A stretch of DNA of 64,000 nt from NCBI GenBank assembly GCA_049840395.1, contig JASGLD010000004.1, positions 1 through 64,000 on the forward strand, read 5' to 3'. Under the pieces are notes generated by a model. That model ran no database searches, had not been told where the DNA came from, and was given only the letters and a program-made list of their open reading frames with translations. The DNA comes from CAILZL01 sp049840395. Its GTDB lineage: Bacteria; Pseudomonadota; Gammaproteobacteria; Steroidobacterales; Steroidobacteraceae. A program made the translations under genes and the position numbers. The stretch's first letter is position 1, and each line of letters begins with the position of its first letter. Positions 15,473 to 24,603 of this stretch are shown piece after piece.

Positions 15473-15997
15473 ATGAGAATTGCGATAGCGACCTTGGCGT
15501 TCCTGCTGGCGCTGCCGGCCACGCATGCGGCGAGCAAGAAGACCGGTGGTTTGATCGGCAATTCCTATGCCAGTCAGTTCGACCGAATCGATGCCGACAC
15601 GCTGCGCATCACCACCCGCAAGAAAGTCACCGGCGATATCAACGAAGTAAACAAGCCCGGCACCACCATGTACAACGCCTTGCTGGCCGTGCAGGCGGGC
15701 GCCAGCGTGCGAGCTGCATTAGAAGCCAAGAACCTGGGTTATCAAGTGTTCCAATTACAGGGCGTCCGCAATCTCACGCAAAGTCTGGAGAAGCGTAGTG
15801 CCAGTGTCGATCACGGCGCGGGTCCGGAAAACAGCTATACCTTCGCGCCGGGTCATTACACCACCGATATCGAAATCGCGATTGAGATGACGGTGAAGCT
15901 GATTGCCGGTCCCATGCCGGCGACGCCGCCTGAGGACTATGTGAATGTTGACCAGATGTTGATTCAGGCGGGATTGGCGGAGCTGGTGGTTAAATAG
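15473..15997 (+). CDS. Secreted protein of unknown function
   Basis: A 174-residue protein with a clear signal peptide (MRIAIATLAFLLALPATHAA) and no domain I can name with confidence. The mature part starts with a lysine/glycine patch, contains a repeated-looking RITTRKKVTGDINEVNK stretch, and closes with an alternating hydrophobic segment. There are no cysteines in the mature part and no further membrane helix, so it is probably periplasmic. GGGGAAGG precedes the ATG at 15473; a longer in-frame reading to 15083 runs across gpmA in antisense and is not real. Divergent from gpmA, followed by a palindromic repeat. Confidence 0.7.
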   Translation: MRIAIATLAFLLALPATHAASKKTGGLIGNSYASQFDRIDADTLRITTRKKVTGDINEVNKPGTTMYNALLAVQAGASVRAALEAKNLGYQVFQLQGVRNLTQSLEKRSASVDHGAGPENSYTFAPGHYTTDIEIAIEMTVKLIAGPMPATPPEDYVNVDQMLIQAGLAELVVK

Positions 15998-16004
15998 TTC
16001 TTTC

Positions 16005-16059
16005 GTAGGGTGGGTGCTGCACCCACCATTCAAGATGCCGGGTGTGGCACCCGGCCTAC
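16005..16059. repeat. GTAGG...CCTAC intergenic palindromic element
   Basis: Outer arms GTAGG and CCTAC enclose two hairpins, GGTGGGTGC/GCACCCACC and GCCGGGTG/CACCCGGC. The same plan (outer GTAGG/CCTAC with two inner stem-loops) recurs at 36719 and 41358. It lies between converging genes. Confidence 0.6.
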
Positions 16060-16070
16060 ATGAGACGCTT

Positions 16071-19000
16071 CTATTTCTCCGTCAGCTTGCGCACCGACTG
16101 CAGTACCACCGACAGCGCAGCAAAATCCACTTGAGTGCCGGCTTGAATATCTTTCAACGCTTGCTGCGTACTATTGATAACTGCAACATTTTCGCTTTGC
16201 CAGGCAGCGATTGCTTTATCTGTACTCGCTTTGCCGGCACGCTGCAAAATCTGCCCGCACAAATTTCGCTGCAGGCTATACAGCTGATCGCGCAACGTAT
16301 TGCGCGCCATGGTCTGCCAGCGATCGGTGGTCTTCAATCCCGTGATCTGTTGGCGCAGCCAGGCTAACGACAAGTGCTCTTCCAGATCGAAGTACAGCTT
16401 GGCGACTTCGATGATGCTGCGTCGATGTGTTATGCCCAGCTCGACGATGTCGGGACCCGCGCCCAATGCCTCTAGATGGGCGACTTGTTGCGCCAGTTTT
16501 TGCGGCACGCCTGCACTTTGCCAGGTCTGTCGCATCTGCAAGTTTGCCGGCGACAGCGCATTGTCCGGTAATACACGCGCCAGCTGGTTGGCCAGTTCAT
16601 TGATGCCTGATTGCAGACGGGCTACTTGCTGCTGAATGTGCAACTGTTCGCCGCAATGATTCAACAACCAGTAAGTCACCAGACGTAACAGACGCACACT
16701 GGCATTCATCATCTGGTACTGCACGGCCGCAGGCACCCGGTTATCCAATGCTTCGATCTGTGACCACAATTCGCGGGCGCCGAAAATTTCGCGGGCGATG
16801 GTGTAGGCGCGCGCAATACGCGCAGCATCGGCGCCGGTTTCTTCCTCGGTGCGCATGGCGAAACTCGGACCCATGCGATTGACCATGCTGTTGGTGATGG
16901 CGGTGGTGATGATTTCGCGCGCCAGGCGATGTCGCGGTAATAGTTTGGCGAAACGCTTGCTGAGTGTGACTGGAAAGTAGCGCTGCAGCTCTAAAGCCAG
17001 ATAGGGATCGCCGGCGATGTCCGTGCCGATCAAATGCTTGAACAAAGCCATCTTGCTATAGCTGAGCAACACCGCCAGTTCGGGACGAGTCAGGCCGTGC
17101 CCATCCTGCTGGCGTTGCGCGATGGCTTCTGCGTCGGGCAAGCCTTCCAGTGCGCGATCCAGGCCGTAGCTCTGTTCCAGCGAACGAATCAGATGCGCAT
17201 GTTCCTGTAGACGCGCCACCGCGACTTGTTCGCTCATCGATAGCGCCTGACTTTGCAGATAGTTGTCACGCAGCACCAACTCTGCAATCGCATCGGTCAT
17301 GCCGAACAATAATTTTTGACGTTTGGCTGCCGGCAAGGAACGTTTGTTCGCCAGGCTCAGCAGGATCTTGATGTTGACCTCATGGTCGGAACAATCGACG
17401 CCGGCCGAGTTGTCGATGAAGTCGGTGTTCAAGCGACCGCCTGCCAATGCGTATTCGACACGGCCACGTTGAGTAAAGCCAAGATTGCCGCCTTCACCCA
17501 CCACCTTGCAGCGCAATTCATTGCCATTGATGCGCACGGCATCGTTGCTGCGGTCGCCGGCATCCGGATGCGTCTCATGGCTGGCTTTCACATAGGTACC
17601 GATGCCGCCATTCCAGAGCAGGTCAACCGGCATGCGCAGAATGACGCGAATCAATTCCGTTGGCGTGATGGCGGCGACATTCGCACCCAATGCTTGCTGT
17701 GCCTCGGTAGTGAGCGCAATCGACTTGGCGCTACGCGAATACACGCCACCGCCGCGCGAAATTAGTTTCGGCTCATAGTCTTCCCAGGTGGAGCGCGGTA
17801 AATTGAACAGCCGTTGCCGTTCCTTGAAGCTGGTTGCCGGATCGGGATTGGGGTCGATGAAAATATGCTGATGATTGAACGCCGCCAGTAACTTCATATG
17901 TGGCGAGCGCAACATGCCGTTACCGAAGACATCGCCGGCCATGTCACCGATGCCGCAAACCGTGAACGTCTGTCTATCGACATCGAGGCCGATCTCGCGG
18001 CAATGACGTTTCACGCACTCCCAGGCGCCGCGTGCAGTAATGGCCATTTTCTTGTGGTCATATCCGGCTGAGCCACCCGAAGCGAAGGCATCGCCCAGCC
18101 AGAAGTTATATTCGGCCGCTACGTTGTTGGCGATGTCGGAAAAGGTTGCGGTGCCTTTGTCTGCTGCGACCACGAGATACGGATCCACTGCATCATGACG
18201 GACCATGCCTGCCGGCGGCACGATCTTGCCGTTGACAATGTTGTCGGTGATATCCAAAAGACCGCGTACAAAACTGCGATAGCATTCGATGCCTTCGCGC
18301 TGCACTTCTTCGCGCGGCGCACCGGCTGCGATTTGTTTGGGTACGAAGCCGCCCTTGGCGCCCACCGGCACGATGACGCTGTTCTTGACGTTCTGGGCTT
18401 TCATCAAGCCCAGCACTTCGGTGCGAAAGTCTTCGCGGCGATCCGACCAGCGCAGTCCGCCGCGCGCCACCGCTCCCATGCGCAGATGCACGCCTTCCAC
18501 TCGCGGCGAGTGCACGAAGATTTCAAACATCGGCTTGGGCGCCGGTAGATGTGAAATTTCTGTGGAACGTAGCTTGAAGGACAGTTGTGTCTTCGGCTTT
18601 CCTTCGGCATCGCGCTGGAAATAATTGGTGCGCACGCTGGCGTTGATGACGGTGAGATAGCTGCGCAGGATGCGATCTTCATCCGGGCTGCTGATCTTGT
18701 CGAGTTCAGCCATAACCTCCTGATTCAGTTGCTGCAGGCGCTGGTTGCGTTGTTTGTCTTTAAGCGTGGGATCGAAACGCGTTGCAAACAGCTGCCATAG
18801 CTTGGTCGATACTTGTGCGTGCCTTACCAGTGTTGTTTCCATGTAGCGCTGGCTGAAATTCAAACCGGTCTGCAGCAGGTAACGACAGTAGGCGCGCAGC
18901 ACATTTACTTCACGCCAGCCCAGCAGTGCTTTGATAATCAGCCGATTGAAGCCATCGTTCTCGACACGACCCTGCCAGATGGCCAGGAAGGCATCGTGGA

Positions 19001-20903
19001 ATAAATCGTTCAAGCCCACCGACACCACATTGATGTCGCGGCTCGGTTCCAGTTCGAAGTCCTGTATCCACAACGACTTCGAACGTTGCGGCTCGATTTC
19101 GTAGGGACGCTCGGTGAGTACGCGCAACCCTAAGTTTTCCAGCATCGGCAAGACGTCGGACAGGGGCAGCGGTGTGCTGCGGCGAATCAGGCGCAGATGC
19201 AGATGGCCGAGACTGTCGGTCAGGCGCAATTCCATGCTATCGATGGACTCAACCACCTTTTCCAATTGATCGATGTCCGATAGGGCTTCGTTGGCTGCGA
19301 CATCGGCCTGATAGGCGGCGGGAAAGGCGTGGTGATACCGCTCTCGCAGCGTTTGCCCGATGGTTTCGCCGTGGCGTGTCAGCAAGGCGGCATTCAATTC
19401 GTCATGCCAGGTGCGGATGAGATGCGTGACATCGGTTTCCAATGCGGCGATGTCTACACTACGCGCACTGTCGCCCGGAGTGCGTATCAATAGATGCAGA
19501 CGTGCCAGCGCCGAGTCGGACATCATCACCTGCGATTCGACATCGCTGCCGCTCAGTGCCGCCAGCAGATGCCCCTCGATGCGCTCACGCACCTGGGTGT
19601 TGTAGCGATCGCGCGGCAGGTACAGCAGGCAGGAATAGAAACGCTTGAACACATCGCGGCGCAGAAACAGACGTACCCGCCGCCGTTCGTACAGGCTGAC
19701 GATGCCGCGCACGGTATGCGCCAACTGTTCGACGCTGGACTGGAACAGTTCGTCGCGTGGATAGTTATCGATGACATGTTGTACGGCCTTGGCATCGTGA
19801 CTGCCGGTAGCGAAACCTATCGCGGCCACCACGCGTTCCAGTTTGTGCTGCAGCAGCGGAATTTCGCGCGGATTCAAGGTGTAGACATTCGAGGTGAACA
19901 GGCCGAGAAAACGCGTCTCACCGATCACTCGACCTTGGCGATCAATATGTTTGACGCTGATGTGATCCAGGTGTGCCGCGCGATGCACGGTGGCCATCGA
20001 GCCCGACTTGGTGATCAGTAGTAGCTGCGGCAGGCGCGCCGCATCGCGTAGTTCACCCGTCAGTCGTACCGCCTGTGCCTGCTGTGGACTGCCGGCTTTC
20101 ATCAAGCCCAGTGCTGTTTCCGGCAATGGTTGCAGATCGTCGTGTTTGCTGCCGCGCTTGAGCTTGAATTGCTGGCTGCCGAGGAAGGTGAAGTGATTGT
20201 CGGCCAGCCAGTGCATGAAGGCGGTGGCTTCCTGCACTTCAACGGCCTTGATCGGCGGCGTCTGTTGCTGCCAATCGCGGCACAGCGCGCATGCGCGTTC
20301 ACGCATGGCATGCCAGTCGCGGCAGGCGCGCGCCACATCGCGCAGCGCGGCGGTGATGTCCTGTTGCAACTGCTCAAGCTTGGCGGGATCGCTGATCCGA
20401 TCTATTTCGTAACGCTGCCAGGATTCGTCGCAGGCATCATCGGCTTCGGCATCGGCAAGATGGCGCCATTGTCCTTTGGCAGTGCGTTGCACCAGCAACA
20501 CGGGATGCACGATCAAGTGCACATTCAAACCGAAGCGACTGAACGCCATGCAGATGGAATCGACCAGGAAGGGCAGGTCATCGGCAATGACAGTCACCAG
20601 CGTGTGTGTAACTGTGTTTGCTGCATGCGTTACCGGTTCTGGGTTGTGCACCTGTAACAACGTTTGTCCGGGACGGCGGCGTTGTCCAAGTTGAAAGTGT
20701 TGTAGCGCTGTGGCTGCCAATTGCCGTGCGGAGTGTGCCTGTAAATCGGCGTCTTCCACTTTGCCGTAGTAAGCGAGAATGAATTCGGTGAGTTGTTGGC
20801 TACCCGTTTTCGGCGCTTGCTTGGTCACGCTATTTAGAATGGCTCGCAATATTTTGCGGCGCGCAGTGGGCAATGCGTGTAACGGATCGGGTTTGCCCAC
20901 CAT
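16071..20903 (-). CDS. gdhB: NAD-specific glutamate dehydrogenase, 180 kDa class
   Basis: A 1610-residue enzyme of the large NAD-dependent glutamate dehydrogenase class, which oxidises glutamate to 2-oxoglutarate and ammonia for catabolism. The length fits the family. N-terminal ACT-like regulatory portions (about 1-700) are followed by the catalytic core: MKAQNVKNSVIVPVGAKGG near residue 835, the AADKGTATFSDIANN and GDAFASGGSAGYDHKKMAIT stretches near 920-950, and the C-terminal helical region typical of this class. AGAGGGA lies just before the ATG at 20903. It is monocistronic between two intergenic repeats. No frameshift is visible. Confidence 0.95.
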   Translation of the reverse strand: MVGKPDPLHALPTARRKILRAILNSVTKQAPKTGSQQLTEFILAYYGKVEDADLQAHSARQLAATALQHFQLGQRRRPGQTLLQVHNPEPVTHAANTVTHTLVTVIADDLPFLVDSICMAFSRFGLNVHLIVHPVLLVQRTAKGQWRHLADAEADDACDESWQRYEIDRISDPAKLEQLQQDITAALRDVARACRDWHAMRERACALCRDWQQQTPPIKAVEVQEATAFMHWLADNHFTFLGSQQFKLKRGSKHDDLQPLPETALGLMKAGSPQQAQAVRLTGELRDAARLPQLLLITKSGSMATVHRAAHLDHISVKHIDRQGRVIGETRFLGLFTSNVYTLNPREIPLLQHKLERVVAAIGFATGSHDAKAVQHVIDNYPRDELFQSSVEQLAHTVRGIVSLYERRRVRLFLRRDVFKRFYSCLLYLPRDRYNTQVRERIEGHLLAALSGSDVESQVMMSDSALARLHLLIRTPGDSARSVDIAALETDVTHLIRTWHDELNAALLTRHGETIGQTLRERYHHAFPAAYQADVAANEALSDIDQLEKVVESIDSMELRLTDSLGHLHLRLIRRSTPLPLSDVLPMLENLGLRVLTERPYEIEPQRSKSLWIQDFELEPSRDINVVSVGLNDLFHDAFLAIWQGRVENDGFNRLIIKALLGWREVNVLRAYCRYLLQTGLNFSQRYMETTLVRHAQVSTKLWQLFATRFDPTLKDKQRNQRLQQLNQEVMAELDKISSPDEDRILRSYLTVINASVRTNYFQRDAEGKPKTQLSFKLRSTEISHLPAPKPMFEIFVHSPRVEGVHLRMGAVARGGLRWSDRREDFRTEVLGLMKAQNVKNSVIVPVGAKGGFVPKQIAAGAPREEVQREGIECYRSFVRGLLDITDNIVNGKIVPPAGMVRHDAVDPYLVVAADKGTATFSDIANNVAAEYNFWLGDAFASGGSAGYDHKKMAITARGAWECVKRHCREIGLDVDRQTFTVCGIGDMAGDVFGNGMLRSPHMKLLAAFNHQHIFIDPNPDPATSFKERQRLFNLPRSTWEDYEPKLISRGGGVYSRSAKSIALTTEAQQALGANVAAITPTELIRVILRMPVDLLWNGGIGTYVKASHETHPDAGDRSNDAVRINGNELRCKVVGEGGNLGFTQRGRVEYALAGGRLNTDFIDNSAGVDCSDHEVNIKILLSLANKRSLPAAKRQKLLFGMTDAIAELVLRDNYLQSQALSMSEQVAVARLQEHAHLIRSLEQSYGLDRALEGLPDAEAIAQRQQDGHGLTRPELAVLLSYSKMALFKHLIGTDIAGDPYLALELQRYFPVTLSKRFAKLLPRHRLAREIITTAITNSMVNRMGPSFAMRTEEETGADAARIARAYTIAREIFGARELWSQIEALDNRVPAAVQYQMMNASVRLLRLVTYWLLNHCGEQLHIQQQVARLQSGINELANQLARVLPDNALSPANLQMRQTWQSAGVPQKLAQQVAHLEALGAGPDIVELGITHRRSIIEVAKLYFDLEEHLSLAWLRQQITGLKTTDRWQTMARNTLRDQLYSLQRNLCGQILQRAGKASTDKAIAAWQSENVAVINSTQQALKDIQAGTQVDFAALSVVLQSVRKLTEK

Positions 20904-20940
20904 GATTGTCCCTCTAAGGAATCGTCGACTGGCTTTATTT

Positions 20941-21012
20941 CGTCATTCCCGCGAATGCGGGAATCCAGTTGAATTATTGTTTCACTGGATGCCCGCCTGC
21001 GCGGGCATGACG
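20941..21012. repeat. ATTCCC-N8-GGGAAT palindromic element, copy 1
   Basis: Contains ATTCCC, eight bases, GGGAAT, then a spacer, then ACTGGAT with a second hairpin GCCCGC/GCGGGC; the outer GTCAT/ATGAC closes the whole. The core fits the dRS3-type formula known from Neisseria and the similar elements of other proteobacteria. A second copy at 25846 agrees over about 70 bases. Confidence 0.75.
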
Positions 21013-21054
21013 CTAATCTGAGCTTATTGAGTCATTGTGGAGAATGGATCGTTA

Positions 21055-22263
21055 TCACTCAGCCAATTCAAGATCTTTGATCACCGCAGCCAGAAAGCGA
21101 CAGGCCTCACCGCCGGTGATGCAACGATGATCGAAGGTCAGCGACAACGGAATACGTGCATGCACTTCGATGCCGCCGGCTTCGGTGGCGACCACATCGC
21201 GATGAACTTTGCCGGTGCCGAGAATGGCCACAGTGGGCGGCACCACCAGCGGTGTGGCGTAACGACCGGCCAGCGTGCCGAAGTTGGTGAGCGTGATGGT
21301 GTAGTCGCGCATCTCTTCCGGCGCCAGCGTGCGATCCTGAGTGGCCTGCTTGAGGCGATTGATCTCGGCACGCAATTCGGCCAGCGACTTGTTCTGCGCA
21401 TCGCGAATCACCGGCACGAACAGTTTGTCGCCGATGTCGATGGCGATACCCAGGTCGACATGATTGAACACGCGCCGCGCCAGACCATTGGGATCGAGTA
21501 CGGCATTAAGCGCCGGTTCTGCTTTCAGACCTAAGCACAGTGCACGAATGATGCGCGCCGTCATGTCGACGCGGCCCTGCCAGGCGTGCACATCGGCATC
21601 GTCGAATACGGTGACCATCGCGATCTCATCGCGCGACAGGGTCATGGCCTGCGCCATGGCGCGACGTGCGCCGGTGATGGGTTCGAATTCGCCGGACAGA
21701 CGTTCGCCCAGGGCCGGCATGCGATAGCTGCTGCCGGCCGAGCCTTGTCGTGACAGATTGGCGCTGCGCAGTACGTCATCCACGGTGATCAAGCCGTGAC
21801 GACCCGTTGCATTCACGGTGGCCAGATCGATCTTCAGACGTTTGGCCAGAATGCGTACCGCGGGTGCGGCGCGCAGTCGACCGCGTGCTGCAAATTTATT
21901 TTGCGAGCCGCCCACCACGGCGCGTTCCACCAATTCGTGATCGCTGACATTCATGCGACCCACCACCGTCATGGAATCGGTGGAGGTCGAAGCGGGTTTG
22001 GCCGGAGCGGGCGCTGCGGTCTTGCCATCGCCCAAATCAAACATCACCAGTGCTTGGTGGGTGGCCACGGTCTCGCCGGGCTTGGCCAGCAGCTGAGTGA
22101 TCTTGCCACTGTAAGGGCTGGGCACTTCCACCACAGCCTTGGCGGTTTCAACCGACACCATGAGCTGATCCACTTGCACGACATCGCCTTCCTTGACGTG
22201 CCAGGCAACGATCTCGGCTTCTTGCAAACCTTCACCCAGATCAGGTAGGTGGAATGTGGTCAC
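21055..22263 (-). CDS. 2-oxoacid dehydrogenase dihydrolipoyl acyltransferase (E2)
   Basis: The E2 core of a 2-oxoacid dehydrogenase complex. Domains in order: an N-terminal lipoyl domain (about 1-78, lipoylated lysine in VETAKAVVEVPSP), a peripheral-subunit-binding domain (AAPAVRILAKRLKIDL, about 120-155) and the catalytic domain (about 175-402) ending in FDHRCITGGEACRFL. The histidine of the DHR motif is present, but the usual Asp of HxxxD is Thr, as in one known bacterial subfamily. The start is GTG 22263, with GGGAG five bases upstream; this gives MTTFHLPDLGEG. It is last of an E1alpha-E1beta-E2 operon, 133 bases after E1beta. Substrate may be branched-chain 2-oxoacids or pyruvate; no E3 gene is adjacent. 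Confidence 0.9.
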   Translation of the reverse strand: MTTFHLPDLGEGLQEAEIVAWHVKEGDVVQVDQLMVSVETAKAVVEVPSPYSGKITQLLAKPGETVATHQALVMFDLGDGKTAAPAPAKPASTSTDSMTVVGRMNVSDHELVERAVVGGSQNKFAARGRLRAAPAVRILAKRLKIDLATVNATGRHGLITVDDVLRSANLSRQGSAGSSYRMPALGERLSGEFEPITGARRAMAQAMTLSRDEIAMVTVFDDADVHAWQGRVDMTARIIRALCLGLKAEPALNAVLDPNGLARRVFNHVDLGIAIDIGDKLFVPVIRDAQNKSLAELRAEINRLKQATQDRTLAPEEMRDYTITLTNFGTLAGRYATPLVVPPTVAILGTGKVHRDVVATEAGGIEVHARIPLSLTFDHRCITGGEACRFLAAVIKDLELAE

Positions 22264-22297
22264 TAAAACTCCCGAAAATAATTCAAGTTCGATTGGT

Positions 22298-22381
22298 GCC
22301 CCCACCCTGACCCTCCCCCGTCGAACGGGGGAGGGAATCAAGTCCTCTCCCTCGCTTGCGGGGGAGGGTTAGGGTGGGGTC
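22298..22381. repeat. CCCTC/GAGGG-type nested palindromic element
   Basis: Outer arms CCCCACCCTGACC and GGTTAGGGTGGGG enclose two hairpins, CCCTCCCCCG/CGGGGGAGGG and CCTCTCCCTCGC/GCGGGGGAGGG. It separates E1beta from E2 within one operon and could tune E2 expression or protect the upstream message. The same type is at 4880 and 52022. Confidence 0.65.
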
Positions 22382-22396
22382 AACCTTAGACATCCT

Positions 22397-23371
22397 TCAA
22401 CTCAGCGTCTTGCGCACTGCATCGACAATGCGCGCCACGCTGGGCACGTAATCATGTTCCAGCCGCGCCAACGGCACCACGGTGTCGTAACCGGTGACGC
22501 GCTGAATCGGCGCTTCCAGATCATACAGGCCATGTTCGGCAACAATGGCGGCGATCTCGGCGCCCACACCGACATTGCGCGCCGCTTCATGCACAATGAC
22601 CAGGCGACCGGTCTTGGCGACAGAGTCCAGAATGGTTTCGGCATCGATGGGACTGATCGTGGCCAGGTCGATCACTTCAGCGTTAATGCCTTGCTTGGCC
22701 AGTTCATCGGCGGCCTTCAAGCTTTCAATTGTCATCGCACCCCAGGAAACGAGGGTGCAATCGCTGCCTTCGCGCAGCACATAGCAGACATCCAAAGGCA
22801 GTGCCTGACCGTCATCGGCCACTTCCTGCTTGGCATAACGATAGATGCGCACCGGTTCCAGGAACAATACGGGATCGGGTTCGCGAATCGCTGCCAGCAA
22901 CAGGCCATAGGCGCGCGCCGGCGAAGAAGGGCAGACCACGCGTAGACCGGGCATGTGGCAGAACATGGACTCCACCGATTCCGAATGATGTTCGGGCGAG
23001 TGAATGCCGCCACCATGGGGTGTGCGAATCACCACCGGGCAGGTCAGGCGACCGCGGGTGCGATTGCGCAGGCGGGTCATGTGATTGACGATCTGATCCA
23101 CCGCCGGATAGATGAAACCCATGAACTGGATTTCCGCCACCGGCTTCATGCCCTGTGCAGCCATACCCACGCACAGGCCGGCGATCATGCCCTCGGCCAA
23201 AGGTGTGTCGATGACGCGCTCGCTGCCGAACTTTTCCTGTAGTCCCTGCGTGGCGCGAAACACGCCGCCGTTCTTGCCGATGTCCTCGCCCAGCAACACC
23301 ACGCTGGGGTCATGCGCCATTTCCCAGGCCTGCGCCATGGCCACGGCCTCAACCAGGGTCACCTTAGCCAT
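22397..23371 (-). CDS. 2-oxoacid dehydrogenase E1 component, beta subunit
   Basis: A 324-residue E1beta subunit. It has MAKVTLVEAVAMAQAWEM, then GEDIGKNGGVFRATQGLQEKFG near residue 30, TPLAEGMIAG, VRTPHGGG and a C-terminal transketolase-like domain with a VIDLATISPID motif. With E1alpha it forms the alpha2-beta2 thiamine-diphosphate decarboxylase of the branched-chain 2-oxoacid or pyruvate dehydrogenase complex. The ATG at 23371 overlaps the last eight bases of E1alpha, which indicates coupled translation. An extension upstream (8 residues) lies inside E1alpha and is not needed. Confidence 0.93.
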   Translation of the reverse strand: MAKVTLVEAVAMAQAWEMAHDPSVVLLGEDIGKNGGVFRATQGLQEKFGSERVIDTPLAEGMIAGLCVGMAAQGMKPVAEIQFMGFIYPAVDQIVNHMTRLRNRTRGRLTCPVVIRTPHGGGIHSPEHHSESVESMFCHMPGLRVVCPSSPARAYGLLLAAIREPDPVLFLEPVRIYRYAKQEVADDGQALPLDVCYVLREGSDCTLVSWGAMTIESLKAADELAKQGINAEVIDLATISPIDAETILDSVAKTGRLVIVHEAARNVGVGAEIAAIVAEHGLYDLEAPIQRVTGYDTVVPLARLEHDYVPSVARIVDAVRKTLS

Positions 23372-24461
23372 GCTGTGCACCTGCTGCGAGGGCAATGGCT
23401 TCGTCGCGTTGTTCGGTAATACGCTTGGGCGGATTGGCGAACAGGTGATCGAACATGGCGCTGACCGGTGCTTTCGGGCTGGCGAAGTATTCCTGCACGG
23501 CGGCTTCGACCTGCGTCGAGCATTCGGCTTTCAAAGCTTGCTCCTGCGCTTCATCCCATAGATTCAAACGCGTGAGATAGGCGCGTAAACGTTTCATCGG
23601 TTCCAGATTCCAGCTCTGCTCGACTTCACCCGCCGGACGATAACGGCTGGCGTCATCGGCAGTGGTGTGGTCGCTCAAGCGATAGGTAAGTGCTTCGACA
23701 ACGGTGGGGCCTTGACCGCTGCGGGCACGTTGCAGCGCTTCTTCCATCACATGACGCACGGCCAGGATGTCATTGCCATCCACCTGCACACCGGGGATGC
23801 CGGCGGCAATGCCTTTCTGGGCCAAGGTCTGTGCGGCAGTCTGCTGCGATAGAGGAATGGAGATGGCCCAACGGTTGTTGACCACGTAGAAAATCACCGG
23901 CAGCTTGCGCACGCCGGCCACGTTCATGGCTTCGTAGAACGCGCCTTCAGAGGTGCCGCCATCACCGATGTAGGCGAGTGCACAGCGAGGTTCGTTGCGG
24001 ATCTTGAAGGCCATGGCTGCGCCTGCGGCATGCAGGGTCTGCGTGGCAATGGGTACACACCAGGGAAAATCGTGACGGGTATTGACGAAGTCATTACCGG
24101 TTTCGTCGCCGCCCCAGTAACGCAGAATCTCCACCATGCGCACGCCACGCCAGATCTGTGTGCCGATTTCGCGATAGACCGGCGCAATGACATCTTCGGC
24201 CCGCAGCGCCGCAGCCGCGCCCACCTGCGCCGCTTCATGGCCGAGCGCCGGCGGATAGGTGCCGAGCTTGCCGGTGCGTTGCAGATTGACCGCCTTGGTG
24301 TCGAAGGCGCGTACCAGGCTCATCATCTTGTACATCTTCAGCAACTCTGCCGGATCGCGTGCGAAGGCGGGCAGGGTGGCTTGATTGACCTCCGGCAAGA
24401 ATGTGCCTTCCGGGTCCAGATACTGGCGGTACTGAATGTCGAATTGAGCAGCGATCGTCAC
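23364..24461 (-). CDS. 2-oxoacid dehydrogenase E1 component, alpha subunit
   Basis: A 365-residue E1alpha subunit that binds thiamine diphosphate. Seen: the ThDP motif GDGGTSEGAFYEAMNV through NNRWAISIP near 165-200, the YPPALGHEAAQVGAAAAL segment near residue 65, and the phosphorylation-loop-like YRLSDHTTADDASRYR near 260. I favour the GTG at 24461, which has GGAGAGG six bases upstream; a longer frame using ATG 24476 lacks a ribosome site. It opens an E1alpha-E1beta-E2 operon. The HTTADD loop resembles branched-chain enzymes more than classical Gram-negative pyruvate dehydrogenase, but I do not separate the two by eye. Confidence 0.92.
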   Translation of the reverse strand: MTIAAQFDIQYRQYLDPEGTFLPEVNQATLPAFARDPAELLKMYKMMSLVRAFDTKAVNLQRTGKLGTYPPALGHEAAQVGAAAALRAEDVIAPVYREIGTQIWRGVRMVEILRYWGGDETGNDFVNTRHDFPWCVPIATQTLHAAGAAMAFKIRNEPRCALAYIGDGGTSEGAFYEAMNVAGVRKLPVIFYVVNNRWAISIPLSQQTAAQTLAQKGIAAGIPGVQVDGNDILAVRHVMEEALQRARSGQGPTVVEALTYRLSDHTTADDASRYRPAGEVEQSWNLEPMKRLRAYLTRLNLWDEAQEQALKAECSTQVEAAVQEYFASPKAPVSAMFDHLFANPPKRITEQRDEAIALAAGAQHG

Positions 24462-24603
24462 CTGAACCCTCTCCATACGGCGTGGTGCGCCGACAGGCAA
24501 TAATGGCCGCCATTATAGCCGAGGCCTCCGGGGTTGCTCCGACATTGTGAGATGATCGGGTTTGTTGCTAGCGCTTAAGACCTAACACCTATACGCATCC
24601 AGC

